In this document: positions 5,611-14,198 of the stretch, in pieces | Layout: every line of letters starts with the position of its first letter | How positions within the stretch are numbered: position 1 is the first letter of the stretch | Assembly: GCA_022827165.1 (NCBI GenBank) | Contig: JAJDTN010000066.1 | Span: 1-17,756 of the forward strand | Direction: 5' to 3' | Source of the DNA: Candidatus Latescibacterota bacterium | GTDB lineage: Bacteria; Latescibacterota; UBA2968; UBA8231 | DNA: 17,756 nucleotides | Made by a program: the position numbers and the translations under genes | Notes under the pieces: model-generated | Seen by the model: the letters and a program-made list of their open reading frames with translations, nothing else | What the model was told of the DNA's origin: nothing | Databases searched by the model: none

Positions 5611-8600
5611 ATGCAACCCTGGACCTCCGCCCTCCCCCCGCTCCTCCTCCCCCTCCTGCTGGCCGCCCCCTCTCCCGCGGACCCCACGCCTGCGCCGGGT
5701 CTGGAGGACAGCCTCCGCCGCACCGTCACCGCCCTCTCCGCCCCCGAGTCGCGGATGACCGGCTATCCCGGGATCGCCGAGGCCGCGGACTGGCTCACCG
5801 CCGAGCTGGAGACCATGGGCATCGCCGAGATCTACCGCCATGAGTTCCCCGTGCCGGTGCCGGTGGACGAGGGGTTCCACCTCCAGGCCGGTGGCGAGTC
5901 GCTGAGGCTCTACGGGGTGTGGCCCAACTTGGCGCGGACGCCGACCCTGCCTGCCGGCGGCCTGGAAGGTCCTCTGGTCGACGGCGGCGACGGCCGCGGC
6001 CTCGAAGGCCAGCCGGTGGCCGGGCGCATCGTCCTGCTCGACTACGAATCCGGCCGCGCCTGGGTCGATGCCTTCGACCTGGGGGCGGCGGCCGTGGTGC
6101 TGCTGGAGTCGCCGGGGGCCCACCGCAAGGAGGCGGAGCTGAAGTTCCTCGACGTGCCCGCCGACCTGCCGCGGCTCTACGCGCCGGCGCCCGCGGCCGA
6201 CCGCCTCCGGCAGCTCGCCCGCGAGGGAGCGCAGGTCCGCCTCTCCGGCCGCATGACCTGGCGCCAGGCCACCGGCCGGAACCTGGTGGCCGTCGTCGAG
6301 GGGCGGGACCCGGCGCTGCGCGGGGAGGCGGTCCTGCTCACCGCGTACTACGACGCCGTCTCGCCGGTGCCGGCCCTGTCCCCGGGGGCGGAGCAGGCCT
6401 CCAGCGCCGCGGCCCTGCTGGAGCTGGCCCGGCGCCTGGCGGCGCAACCGCCGGCGCGCACGTTGGTGCTCCTGTGGACGGCGGGCCACTTCCAGGGCAT
6501 GGCCGGCATGCGCCACTTCACGCCCCTGCTGCTGCAGGCCGCCGGCCGGCGCGAGGACCCGACGGAGGACTCGCCCCTGCTGCGGCGGCTCTCCGGCCTC
6601 GACCTGCGCTTCCTCGCCGGCCTCGACCTGTCGGCGCGCAGCTCGCGCATGGGGGTGTTCCGGCCGCGGGACCCCTACCGCACCTCGCTGCTGGTGCCCC
6701 CGGTCACCGCGCGGGTCCTGGAGCTGGCCGCCGCGTACGAGGACTCGGCCGCGGGGGGCGCGCCCCTGCTGGTGAACGGGCTCAAGCCGGACCTGTCCCG
6801 CCAGGGTCTCGGCGGCCTGGCGCTGACCGTGCCCCTCGACGCCTCGGTCGCCGCCCTCGCCGGCTGCCCGTCCCTGGCCTTCGTCACCGTCAACGACAGC
6901 CGCGCCGGGTTCGACTCGCCCACGGACCTGCCTGAGCAGGTGGACTGGGCCGGGCTGGCGCGCCAGGTGGACCTGCTCGCCCACCTGCTGGAGGGCCTGG
7001 CCGGGGACCCGCAGCTGCCCGACTGGGACTGGGGCGACGACGCCTTCGGCACCGTCCACGGCGAGGTCGTCCACTACGGGCCCCGCAGCTACCTGCCCGA
7101 CCAGCCCACGGCGGGGGCCCTGGTGCGGGTGCGACTGCGGCAGCCGACCCTGGCCGGGGTGCGGCCCGACTTCTGGGCGGTGGCCGGCGACTCGGGCCGC
7201 TACCGCATCCCGGGGCTGGAGTCGGGCATCATCTACACCCAGCCGGTGCGCCTGGAGGCCTACGGGGTGGACGCGGAGACGGGAGCCGTGACCCAGGCCC
7301 CCGACTGGGGCGTCAACGGCGAGCGCCGGCTGCCGCGGCGGGCCCTCACCGTGACCATGGACGGCGAGGAAGAGGAGGTGCAGATCGTCACGGCCCCGCT
7401 CAAGGGGACGGCCCTGTTCTCCCTCTTCGACCCGCGCAACCTGATCACCCCCGAGCGGCTGCGGGTGATCGACGCGGCCCTGGAGGCCGAGCCCCCGGTC
7501 TTCGGCGCCTGCCTGCCCCTGACGGCGCCGGAGATGGAGCTCTTCGGTTACCGCAACCGCGTCGGCTCCTGGACCGAGCCGGTGGGGGTGCTCTTCGCGC
7601 CGCCGGGGACGCGCTTCAAGGCGGTCATGTCCACCGGCCGCTACGGCCTGGGCCGCCGGCTGCTGCTGGTCAACGGCTCACCGGAGACCCCCGGCGGCGA
7701 GGGGTACGCCGCTGAGCTGGGACGGCTGCCGGAGACGGCCCACCGGGTGGCCGCCGACATGCACGGCCTCAACGGCGAGCGCATCGAGGGCCTGCTGCGA
7801 CACGGGGTGCGCAACGCCCGGCTCGCCGCCTTCCACGAGCGCTCCGGCGAGCTTCTCGAGGAAGCCGGGGTGGCCCGCCTCGCCTGGAGGCACCGCGAGT
7901 TCGTCGACCGCGGCCGCCGCGCCTGGGCCCTGGCGGCGGCGGCCTACCGCGAGGTCGAGGGCACGCGCTCCGGCGTCGTGCAGGGCGCCCTCTTCCTGCT
8001 GGCGGCGCTCATCCCCTTCGCCCACTTCGCCGAGCGCCTGCTCTTCGGCTTCGTCGGCCTGCGCCGCCAGGTGGCGGGCTACTTCGTCCTCTTCCTCCTC
8101 GGCTTCGTCGCCCTGCGCTACCTGCACCCGGCCTTCGAGCTGTCGATCTCGCCGGTGATCATCCTCCTCGGGTTCGTCACCCTCTCCCTCGGGATCCTGG
8201 TGGCCGCTCTCGGCGTGGGGCGGCTCAACCGCGAGCTGCGCGAGCTGGCGGGGGGGCGGCGGGCGCGCGCGGGGGTGCGGCGCTCGGGGGCGGTGCTGGC
8301 GTCGGTCGCCGTGGGCCTGGCGCAGATGCGGCGCCGGCCGTGGCGCACCGGTCTGACCTGCGCCACCCTGGTGATGCTGACCTTCTCGGTCCTCTCCTTC
8401 ACCTCGATCCGCGATTCCCTGCGCACCAACTGGATCGACGTCGGACCCGGGGCCGCGTACGACGGCGCCCTCGTGCGCATGCCGGGGTGGAAGACGATGG
8501 AGCTGGAGGGCTGGCGCCTGCTGCGCGACTGGTTCGGCGAGGAGCGGGTCTCGCCGCGGGCCTGGATGACGGCCTCCTCGCCGGGGGCTGCCTTCCGTGT

Positions 8601-10143
8601 CGAGCGGCAGGGGGAGGAGGACCGGGCCGTCGGGGTCCAGGGCTTTGCCGGTCTCGCCGCGGGCGATGGGGTGCTGCTCGGCCCGGGGCTGACCGCCGGG
8701 CACTGGCTGCGCCGGGGGGAGGAGGACCGGGCCGTCGGGGTCCTGGGGTTCGCCGGACTCACCGCTGGCGACGAGGCACTCCTCGGCCCGGGGCTGACCG
8801 CTGGACGCTGGCTGCGCCGGGGGGAGGAGGACGCCTGCCTGCTGCCGGTGAACCTGGCCGATTCACTGGGGATCAGCGCCGGGGGGCTGGAGGAGGCGAG
8901 GGTGCGGATCTTCGGGGAGGTCTTCCGCGTGGCGGGGCTGCTCTCGCGGGAGGCGCTGGACCGCGCCGACCTCAACGGCGAGCCGTTGACGCCGCTGGAC
9001 CCGGAGGCCCAGCAGCCCCGCGAGGCCGAGGTCGGCGGTGAGAGCGGGGAGCCCCTCGTCTTCGCGCACCTGCCCGGCAACTCGACGGTGGTCCTGCCCT
9101 TCGCGGCGCTCATACGCTGGGAGGGGGGGAGCCTGACCTCGGTGAGCATCCGGCTGACCGGCGGCCGCGAGGAGATCCGGCGCGACCTGGAGGAGCTGGC
9201 CCGCACCCTCGACCTGAACCTCTTCGCCGGCCTGGAGGGGCGGCGGCTGCTGATCAACACCGTGGGCGCCGCCTCGGTCTCGGGCCTGACCGGGCTGGCG
9301 GTGCCGCTGCTCATCGCCGCCCTCATCGTCCTCAACACCATGCTCGGCGCCGTGTGGGAGCGCACCCGCGAGATCGGCACCTTCAACGCCGTCGGCCTGG
9401 CGCCGGCCCACGTGAGCGGGCTGTTCATGGCCGAGGCCGTGGCCCTGGGGGTGGTCGGGGCCGTGGCGGGGTACCTCCTCGGCCAGACCGCCGCCCAGCT
9501 GCTCGGATCCCAGGGATGGCTCACCGGGCTGGAGCTGAACTACTCCTCCCTGGCGGCGGTCCTCACCCTCGGCTCGGTGGTGCTGCTGGTGGCCGCCTCG
9601 GCCCTCTATCCCGCGCACCTGGCGGGGCGCGTCTGCACCCCGGGGATCGAGCGCCGCTGGAGCCTGCCCGCCGGCTTTGCGGGGGACCGCCTCGAGGTGC
9701 CGCTGCCGTTCTCCCTGCCGCGGGGCGAGGCCCTGGGGCTGGCCGCCTTCCAGGCCGGGTTCTGGGCCGAGCACCGGGAGCAGTCGATCGGCGCCGGGTT
9801 CTACGTGGAGTCCCTCGACCTGCGCCGGGAGGAGGACCGGGTGCGCCTCGCCGCCCGGGTCTGGCTGGCCCCCTTCGACCAGGGGGTGGTGCAGCGCGCC
9901 GAGCTGTGGATCGGCCCGGGACAGGACCCGCGGTTCCACGACCTGGAGATGCGCCTGGAGCTGCTGGAGGGCGACCCGTCGGCGTGGCGGCGGGTGGTGC
10001 GCGCCTTCCTCGACGATGTGCGGCAGCTGTTCCTGGTCTGGCGGACCCTGGACGACGAGGAGCGGCGGCGCTACGCGGCGGAGCTGCCGCGCTGGGAGGG
10101 GGCGGGGGCCGCGGACCCCGAGCCGGAGGCGGCGCCGGCATGA
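5611..10143 (+). CDS. M28-like (probably inactive) peptidase domain fused to FtsX-type permease
   Basis: The protein is 1510 residues. A signal peptide (MQPWTSALPPLLLPLLLAAP) leads into an M28-like ectodomain (about 27-465) with an inserted PA domain (about 119-170). Metal ligands appear lost: AHxD is AYYD (244-247), GAxD is GAEQ (about 258), the EE site is WTAGHFQG (289-296), and the last His is replaced in GFDSPTD (about 433-439). Only the Asp of GLDLSARSS (339) remains. A CarboxypepD-regulatory-like domain (about 479-540), another soluble part, a membrane block (about 790-880) and an FtsX permease follow. FtsX TM1 is near 915; an extracytoplasmic domain with a 35-residue tandem repeat comes next; the last TM block, with ERTREIGTFNAVGL, is near 1225-1345. 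The tail is about 160 residues, beta-rich and of unknown type. I infer an envelope scaffold or sensor. FtsX permeases normally need an ABC ATPase; none is encoded here. The stop overlaps the next ATG (ATGA). Confidence 0.85.
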   Translation: MQPWTSALPPLLLPLLLAAPSPADPTPAPGLEDSLRRTVTALSAPESRMTGYPGIAEAADWLTAELETMGIAEIYRHEFPVPVPVDEGFHLQAGGESLRLYGVWPNLARTPTLPAGGLEGPLVDGGDGRGLEGQPVAGRIVLLDYESGRAWVDAFDLGAAAVVLLESPGAHRKEAELKFLDVPADLPRLYAPAPAADRLRQLAREGAQVRLSGRMTWRQATGRNLVAVVEGRDPALRGEAVLLTAYYDAVSPVPALSPGAEQASSAAALLELARRLAAQPPARTLVLLWTAGHFQGMAGMRHFTPLLLQAAGRREDPTEDSPLLRRLSGLDLRFLAGLDLSARSSRMGVFRPRDPYRTSLLVPPVTARVLELAAAYEDSAAGGAPLLVNGLKPDLSRQGLGGLALTVPLDASVAALAGCPSLAFVTVNDSRAGFDSPTDLPEQVDWAGLARQVDLLAHLLEGLAGDPQLPDWDWGDDAFGTVHGEVVHYGPRSYLPDQPTAGALVRVRLRQPTLAGVRPDFWAVAGDSGRYRIPGLESGIIYTQPVRLEAYGVDAETGAVTQAPDWGVNGERRLPRRALTVTMDGEEEEVQIVTAPLKGTALFSLFDPRNLITPERLRVIDAALEAEPPVFGACLPLTAPEMELFGYRNRVGSWTEPVGVLFAPPGTRFKAVMSTGRYGLGRRLLLVNGSPETPGGEGYAAELGRLPETAHRVAADMHGLNGERIEGLLRHGVRNARLAAFHERSGELLEEAGVARLAWRHREFVDRGRRAWALAAAAYREVEGTRSGVVQGALFLLAALIPFAHFAERLLFGFVGLRRQVAGYFVLFLLGFVALRYLHPAFELSISPVIILLGFVTLSLGILVAALGVGRLNRELRELAGGRRARAGVRRSGAVLASVAVGLAQMRRRPWRTGLTCATLVMLTFSVLSFTSIRDSLRTNWIDVGPGAAYDGALVRMPGWKTMELEGWRLLRDWFGEERVSPRAWMTASSPGAAFRVERQGEEDRAVGVQGFAGLAAGDGVLLGPGLTAGHWLRRGEEDRAVGVLGFAGLTAGDEALLGPGLTAGRWLRRGEEDACLLPVNLADSLGISAGGLEEARVRIFGEVFRVAGLLSREALDRADLNGEPLTPLDPEAQQPREAEVGGESGEPLVFAHLPGNSTVVLPFAALIRWEGGSLTSVSIRLTGGREEIRRDLEELARTLDLNLFAGLEGRRLLINTVGAASVSGLTGLAVPLLIAALIVLNTMLGAVWERTREIGTFNAVGLAPAHVSGLFMAEAVALGVVGAVAGYLLGQTAAQLLGSQGWLTGLELNYSSLAAVLTLGSVVLLVAASALYPAHLAGRVCTPGIERRWSLPAGFAGDRLEVPLPFSLPRGEALGLAAFQAGFWAEHREQSIGAGFYVESLDLRREEDRVRLAARVWLAPFDQGVVQRAELWIGPGQDPRFHDLEMRLELLEGDPSAWRRVVRAFLDDVRQLFLVWRTLDDEERRRYAAELPRWEGAGAADPEPEAAPA
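8611..8835 (+). repeat. 105-bp in-frame tandem duplication
   Basis: GAGGAGGACCGG starts at 8614 and 8719, and the unit's first bases recur at 8824, a period of exactly 105 bp. Two full copies and a short third start encode GEEDRAVGV(Q/L)GFAGL...GPGLTAG(H/R)WLRR twice, in the extracytoplasmic domain of the FtsX part. The copies differ at several codons. Confidence 0.9.
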
Positions 10144-10340
10144 GGCTGGCCCTCATCGTCGGCCTCACGGCCGCGGCGGCCTGGCTGGCGCAGCGGGTCG
10201 AGCTGGTCGCCGGCGGTCCCTGCCTGGCTGGGCCGGAGGCGGCGCCGGCATGAGGCTGGCCCTGCTCATCGTCGGCCTCACGGCCGGGGCGGCCTGGCTG
10301 GCTCAGCGGGTCGAGCTGGTCTTCAACGGACCCTACCTGG
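10124..10340 (+). repeat. 110-bp tandem duplication at a gene junction
   Basis: The end of the 1510-residue protein gene (PEAAPA codons, ATGA overlap) and the first ~90 bp of the DUF6785 gene are present twice, 110 bp apart; the start codons are at 10140 and 10250. The copies are diverged: a CTG codon is gained in the second and there are several substitutions towards the 3' side. Since 110 is not a multiple of three, the copies lie in different frames, but each keeps the GGAGG and the ATGA overlap. Confidence 0.85.
10140..10253 (+). CDS. 37-residue mini-ORF, duplicated start of the DUF6785 gene
   Basis: MRLALIVGLTAAAAWLAQRV... runs 37 codons and stops at the TGA overlapping the next ATG. 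It is a duplicate of the first membrane segment and start of the following gene, joined to the last six codons of the preceding gene (PEAAPA). It has the same GGAGG upstream and the same ATGA coupling as the full gene, so it is probably translated. The product would be a single-pass hydrophobic peptide. It may have no function except to pass ribosomes on to the true start. Alternatively it may be simple duplication debris. Confidence 0.5.
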   Translation: MRLALIVGLTAAAAWLAQRVELVAGGPCLAGPEAAPA

Positions 10341-12145
10341 CCGGGGCGGGGAGCCAGCCCGGCGGCCAGGTCTTCCTCGCCGTGCCCCTGGCGGCGCTGG
10401 CGGCGGCGGCCCTCTTCCGGCGGCTCCTCGGCCCCGGGGACCGGGCCGTGCTCTACGCCGCTCTCGCCGTGGGCGCCTCGGTCACCGCCTCGGGGATGAT
10501 GCACCGCTTCCTGCCGGCCCTGGTGACCGGCTTCTACGGCGGCTTCGCGCGGCCCGACGGGCCCTACTACCGCTTCCTGCAGGTGGTGCCCGGCTGGCTG
10601 GTGCCCGGCGGGCCGAACGAGCCTGCGGCGGTGGGCGCCTTCGAGGGCGGGGCGGCGGTGCCCTGGGGGGCGTGGCTGCTGCCGCTGGCGGCCTGGACCG
10701 CGTTCTTCGGCGCCTTCTTCCTCACCTGCTTCTGCCTCGTCTGGCTGCTGCGCCGCCGCTGGCTGGAGACCGAGCGCCTCGGCTTCCCGCTGCTGGAGAT
10801 GCCCCGGGCCCTGATCGAGGGCGGCCTCTTCCGCCGGCGCCCGTTCTGGTGGGGGACGCTGGTGCCGGTGGTGCTCCTCGGCGTCAACGGGCTGCACCAC
10901 TACGCGCCCGACGTGCCAGAGATCCCTTCCGGCCTCAACCTGGCCAACTTCCTCCTCGACGATCCCTGGAAGGCGATGGCCAGCTTCGAGTCGCCCTTCT
11001 GGTTCGACTTCGACCCGCTGCTGGTGGGGGTGGCCTTCCTCATGCCGGTGGAGGTCTCCTTCAGCACCTGGGTCTTCTACCTGCTGACCCGGGTGCAGCT
11101 GCTGGTGGGCCACTTCCTCGGCCGCTCGGAGTACCGGGGCGACTTCATCCCCGGCCACGGGTCGCCGTGGCTCGACTGGCCGGGGCACTTCCCCTTCTTC
11201 ATGAACCAGGCCCGGGGCGGGTTGCTGCTGCTGGGGCTCATGAGCCTGTGGGCGGCGCGCCGCTCCCTGGCGGCGGCCCTCTCCTGGCGCAGCCGCGCGA
11301 CTTGGGGACTGGCGGCGGGCTTCGCCTTCCTGTGGGCGTGGACCACGGCCTTGGGCGTGCCGGCGCTCATGGGCGCGGCGGCGCTGGCGCTGATCCTGCT
11401 CGTCTGCCTCGCCTTCGCGCGCCTGCGCGTCGACGGCGGCCTGCCGGTGACCGGCACCCCCATGCTCGCCGGCTACCTGTTCTTCGTCGCCGCCGGCACC
11501 GGCGCCGGGCGCTTCGCCGACTCCACCTACGTGGGCTTCGCCTTCCTCGCCGTCTTCGGCTTCACCATGATCGGCCTGTGGCCGGCGCTGCAGCTCGAGG
11601 GACTGAAGCTCGCCGAGACCAGCGGCGCGTCGGTGCGGCGCCTGGCCTGGGGCATGGGCCTGGGGCTGCTGGCGGGGCTGGGGGCCGGCTACCTTTTCGC
11701 CCTGGAGACGATCTACGAGCACGGCCTCTTCGCCCTGCAGGAGCAGGGCGGGGCCCGGGCCGAGGCCCGCATCGGCCGCTACTACAACTACCTCTTCAAG
11801 GACGCCGGCAACGTCACCGGCCCCACCGACTGGGTGCGGCTGGCCTTCCACGCCGGCGGCGCCGCCTTCACCGGGTTCCTGGCGCTCATGCGCCAGCACT
11901 TCCTGCGCTGGCCCCTGCACCCCATGGGCTTCGTCTTCGGCACCGGCTTCGGCTGGCTGGTCTGGGGGTCCGTGCTGTGCGGCTGGCTGTGCAAGTGGCT
12001 GGCCGTGCGCTACGGGGGCGCGCGCACCTACCGGCGGGTCCTGCCCTTCTTTCTCGGCATGATCTTCGGCGAGGTCTGCATGCGCCTGCTGTGGGCGGCG
12101 GTGGCCCTGTGGCAGGGTGAGATGGGGGAGGGATACCGGATCTGA
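10250..12145 (+). CDS. DUF6785/DUF6784-type polytopic membrane protein (OPT-superfamily-like)
   Basis: The protein is 631 residues with about 11-13 hydrophobic segments from MRLALLIVGLTAGAAWLAQRV onward. The N-terminal two thirds match what I know of DUF6785: ETERLGFPLLEMPRALIEG, the SPFWFDFDPLLVGVAFLMPVE segment, and a long loop with HGSPWLDWPGHF. The C-terminal third matches DUF6784: GMGLGLLAGL, then HPMGFVFGTGFGWLVWGSVLCGWLCKWLAVRYGG and RRVLPFFLGMIFGEV. These proteins look distantly related to oligopeptide (OPT) transporters, but the substrate is unknown. The gene starts in a duplicated junction and ends in TGATG, overlapping the OPT-like gene. The pairing with a second OPT-like protein suggests a two-protein membrane unit; this is inference. 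Confidence 0.8.
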   Translation: MRLALLIVGLTAGAAWLAQRVELVFNGPYLAGAGSQPGGQVFLAVPLAALAAAALFRRLLGPGDRAVLYAALAVGASVTASGMMHRFLPALVTGFYGGFARPDGPYYRFLQVVPGWLVPGGPNEPAAVGAFEGGAAVPWGAWLLPLAAWTAFFGAFFLTCFCLVWLLRRRWLETERLGFPLLEMPRALIEGGLFRRRPFWWGTLVPVVLLGVNGLHHYAPDVPEIPSGLNLANFLLDDPWKAMASFESPFWFDFDPLLVGVAFLMPVEVSFSTWVFYLLTRVQLLVGHFLGRSEYRGDFIPGHGSPWLDWPGHFPFFMNQARGGLLLLGLMSLWAARRSLAAALSWRSRATWGLAAGFAFLWAWTTALGVPALMGAAALALILLVCLAFARLRVDGGLPVTGTPMLAGYLFFVAAGTGAGRFADSTYVGFAFLAVFGFTMIGLWPALQLEGLKLAETSGASVRRLAWGMGLGLLAGLGAGYLFALETIYEHGLFALQEQGGARAEARIGRYYNYLFKDAGNVTGPTDWVRLAFHAGGAAFTGFLALMRQHFLRWPLHPMGFVFGTGFGWLVWGSVLCGWLCKWLAVRYGGARTYRRVLPFFLGMIFGEVCMRLLWAAVALWQGEMGEGYRI

Positions 12146-14097
12146 TGGCCGAGCCCGCCGCCATGCAGCCGCCCGAGCGCTACGCCGAGGGCTTCACCCT
12201 GCGCACCGTGGCCGGCGCCTTCTTCGTCGGCTTCATCATGATGCCGGGGGCGATCTACATGGGCCTCATCGCCGGGGTCACCATGGGCGCCGCCGCCGAG
12301 TGGGTGACGATCATCCTGTTCTCGGAGCTGGCGCGACGCTCCTTCGCGCCCCTGACGCGCCAGGAGATCTACCTCATCTACTACATCGCCGGAGGGCTGG
12401 CCGGCGCCGTGGGCGGGGCCATGCTCGCCGGCGGACCCTTCGGGCAGCTGATCTGGCACCAGTACCTGGTGCAGTCCCAGGCCGCCGCCGGCTTCGGCAT
12501 CGCCGAGCAGATGCCCGCCTGGGTGTCGCCGCCGCCGGGCTCGGAGGCGTTCACCGGGCGCACCTTCCTGCACCGCGCCTGGATCCCGCCGATGGCGGTG
12601 CTCGCCGCCTCGCTGGTGCTCTCCCGCGTCGAGTGGTTCACCCTCGGCTACATCCTCTTCCGCGTCACCTCCGACGTGGAGCGCCTGCCCTTCCCCCTGG
12701 CCCCGGTGGCCGCCCAGGGGGCCACGGCCCTGGCCGAGGGCGACGACGGCCGCGGCGGCTGGCGCTGGCGCGTGTTCTCCGTGGGCATGGGCATCGGCCT
12801 CCTCTTCGGCGCCGTCTACCTCGGGCTGCCGGCGCTGACGGGGCTCATCGCCAGCGACCCCATCGCCCTCCTGCCGATCCCCTGGATCGACCTGACCCGC
12901 ACCACCGAGTCCTTCCTGCCGGCGGCGCCCCTCGGCCTGGCCACCGACCTGGGCCTGGTGCTGGTGGGCACGGTGCTGCCCTTCTGGATCGTCGTCGGCT
13001 CCTTCGCCGCCGCCATGGTCCACTCCCTCGGCAGCCCCGTCCTCTACCACCTCGGCGCCCTGCCCCACTGGCGCCCGGGCATGGACACGATCCTGACCAA
13101 CTTCTCCAACGATGTCGACGTGTGGATGAGCGTCTACATCGGCGCCGGCGTCGCCGTCGGCCTCATCGGCGTCGGCCACGTCATCGTCACCCTGAGGCGG
13201 TCGCGGGGGACGGGGGAGCGGGGCCGACTGGGCCAGGCGCCGCCGGGCCGGGGCGACTTCCCCATCTGGCTGGCCGCCGGCGGCTATGTCCTGTCGACCC
13301 TGGCCATGATCGGCCTGTGCCTGCTGCTGCTCGAGGACGACGAGTTCCCCCTCGCCTTCCTGCTGCTCTTCGGCTTCGTGCTGACCCCGGCCATCTCCTA
13401 CGTCAACGCGCGCATGGCCGGCCTCACGGGGCAGCCGATCAGCTTCCCCATGATCCGCGAGGGCGCCTTCATCCTCAGCGGCTACCGGGGGGTCGACATC
13501 TGGTTCACGCCGATCCCCTACGCCGACCACGGCCGCCGCGCCCAGCTCTTCCGCGAGGTGGAGCTGACGGGTACGCGCTTCACCTCCATCCTCAAGGCGG
13601 AGCTGCTGCTGCTGCCTCTGAGCCTGGTCTGCGGCTTCCTGTTCTGGTCGCTCATCTGGCGCATGGGGCCGATCCCCTCGCCCGCCTTCCAGTACGCCCA
13701 GACCTGGTGGCACCTCATCGCCCTGCGCCAGTGCCTGTGGTACTCCGCCACCCTCGGCGGCGAGTCCCTCTTCGCCGAGGCGATCAAGGCGGAGTGGATC
13801 GCCGGCGGCTTCGCCTTCGCCGGCGGGACCTTCGGCCTGCTGTCGCTGCTGCGCCTGCCCGTGGCCCTGATCTACGGCTTCGTGCGCGGCCTGCCGGGCC
13901 TGCCCCACCTGCTGATCCCGGAGATGGTGGGCGCCCTCATCGCCCGCTACTGGCTGGAGAAGCGCTTCGGCACGGCGAAGTGGCGGCGTTACGCGCCGGT
14001 GCTGCTGGCCGGCTACGCCTGCGGCATGGGTCTGGTGGGCATGTCGGCGGTGGCGGTGGCGCTGATCTCGAAGTCGGTGACGCAGCTGCTGTATTGA
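12145..14097 (+). CDS. OPT-like peptide transporter family protein
   Basis: The protein is 650 residues with about 13-15 membrane segments. The N-terminus RTVAGAFFVGFIMMPGAIYMGLIAGVTMGAAAEWVTIILFSELARRS resembles oligopeptide transporter family proteins, in which this first helix pair and the E-W/F-x-x-x-I/L segment are typical. Other blocks are DVERLPFPLAPVAAQGATAL, VLPFWIVVGSFAAAMVHSLGSPVLYHLG and a C-terminal LLIPEMVGALIARYWLEKRFG. The substrate may be peptides or metal chelates, but this cannot be told from sequence. The ATG overlaps the upstream stop (TGATG), and GGGGGAGGG lies about 13 bp upstream. It is the last of the overlapping operon. The stop is followed by about 100 bp of non-coding DNA before the DoxX gene. 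An in-frame ATG at codon 7 is a possible alternative start. Confidence 0.8.
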   Translation: MAEPAAMQPPERYAEGFTLRTVAGAFFVGFIMMPGAIYMGLIAGVTMGAAAEWVTIILFSELARRSFAPLTRQEIYLIYYIAGGLAGAVGGAMLAGGPFGQLIWHQYLVQSQAAAGFGIAEQMPAWVSPPPGSEAFTGRTFLHRAWIPPMAVLAASLVLSRVEWFTLGYILFRVTSDVERLPFPLAPVAAQGATALAEGDDGRGGWRWRVFSVGMGIGLLFGAVYLGLPALTGLIASDPIALLPIPWIDLTRTTESFLPAAPLGLATDLGLVLVGTVLPFWIVVGSFAAAMVHSLGSPVLYHLGALPHWRPGMDTILTNFSNDVDVWMSVYIGAGVAVGLIGVGHVIVTLRRSRGTGERGRLGQAPPGRGDFPIWLAAGGYVLSTLAMIGLCLLLLEDDEFPLAFLLLFGFVLTPAISYVNARMAGLTGQPISFPMIREGAFILSGYRGVDIWFTPIPYADHGRRAQLFREVELTGTRFTSILKAELLLLPLSLVCGFLFWSLIWRMGPIPSPAFQYAQTWWHLIALRQCLWYSATLGGESLFAEAIKAEWIAGGFAFAGGTFGLLSLLRLPVALIYGFVRGLPGLPHLLIPEMVGALIARYWLEKRFGTAKWRRYAPVLLAGYACGMGLVGMSAVAVALISKSVTQLLY

Positions 14098-14128
14098 TGA
14101 GCCTGTGCTCCCGGTGCAGTCGTGGGCG

Positions 14129-14157
14129 TTGCACCGGCCATGCAGAACCGCTATATC
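14129..14157 (+). promoter_or_regulatory. possible promoter of the DoxX-family gene
   Basis: TTGCAC (14129-14134), a 17-bp spacer and TATATC (14152-14157) lie about 40 bp upstream of the ATG in the non-coding gap after the OPT-like gene. The hexamers match consensus only moderately (3/6 and 4/6). Confidence 0.4.
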
Positions 14158-14198
14158 GCTTCGGCGTCTACTGTCTACTCCAGAGAAAGGACCCTTCC

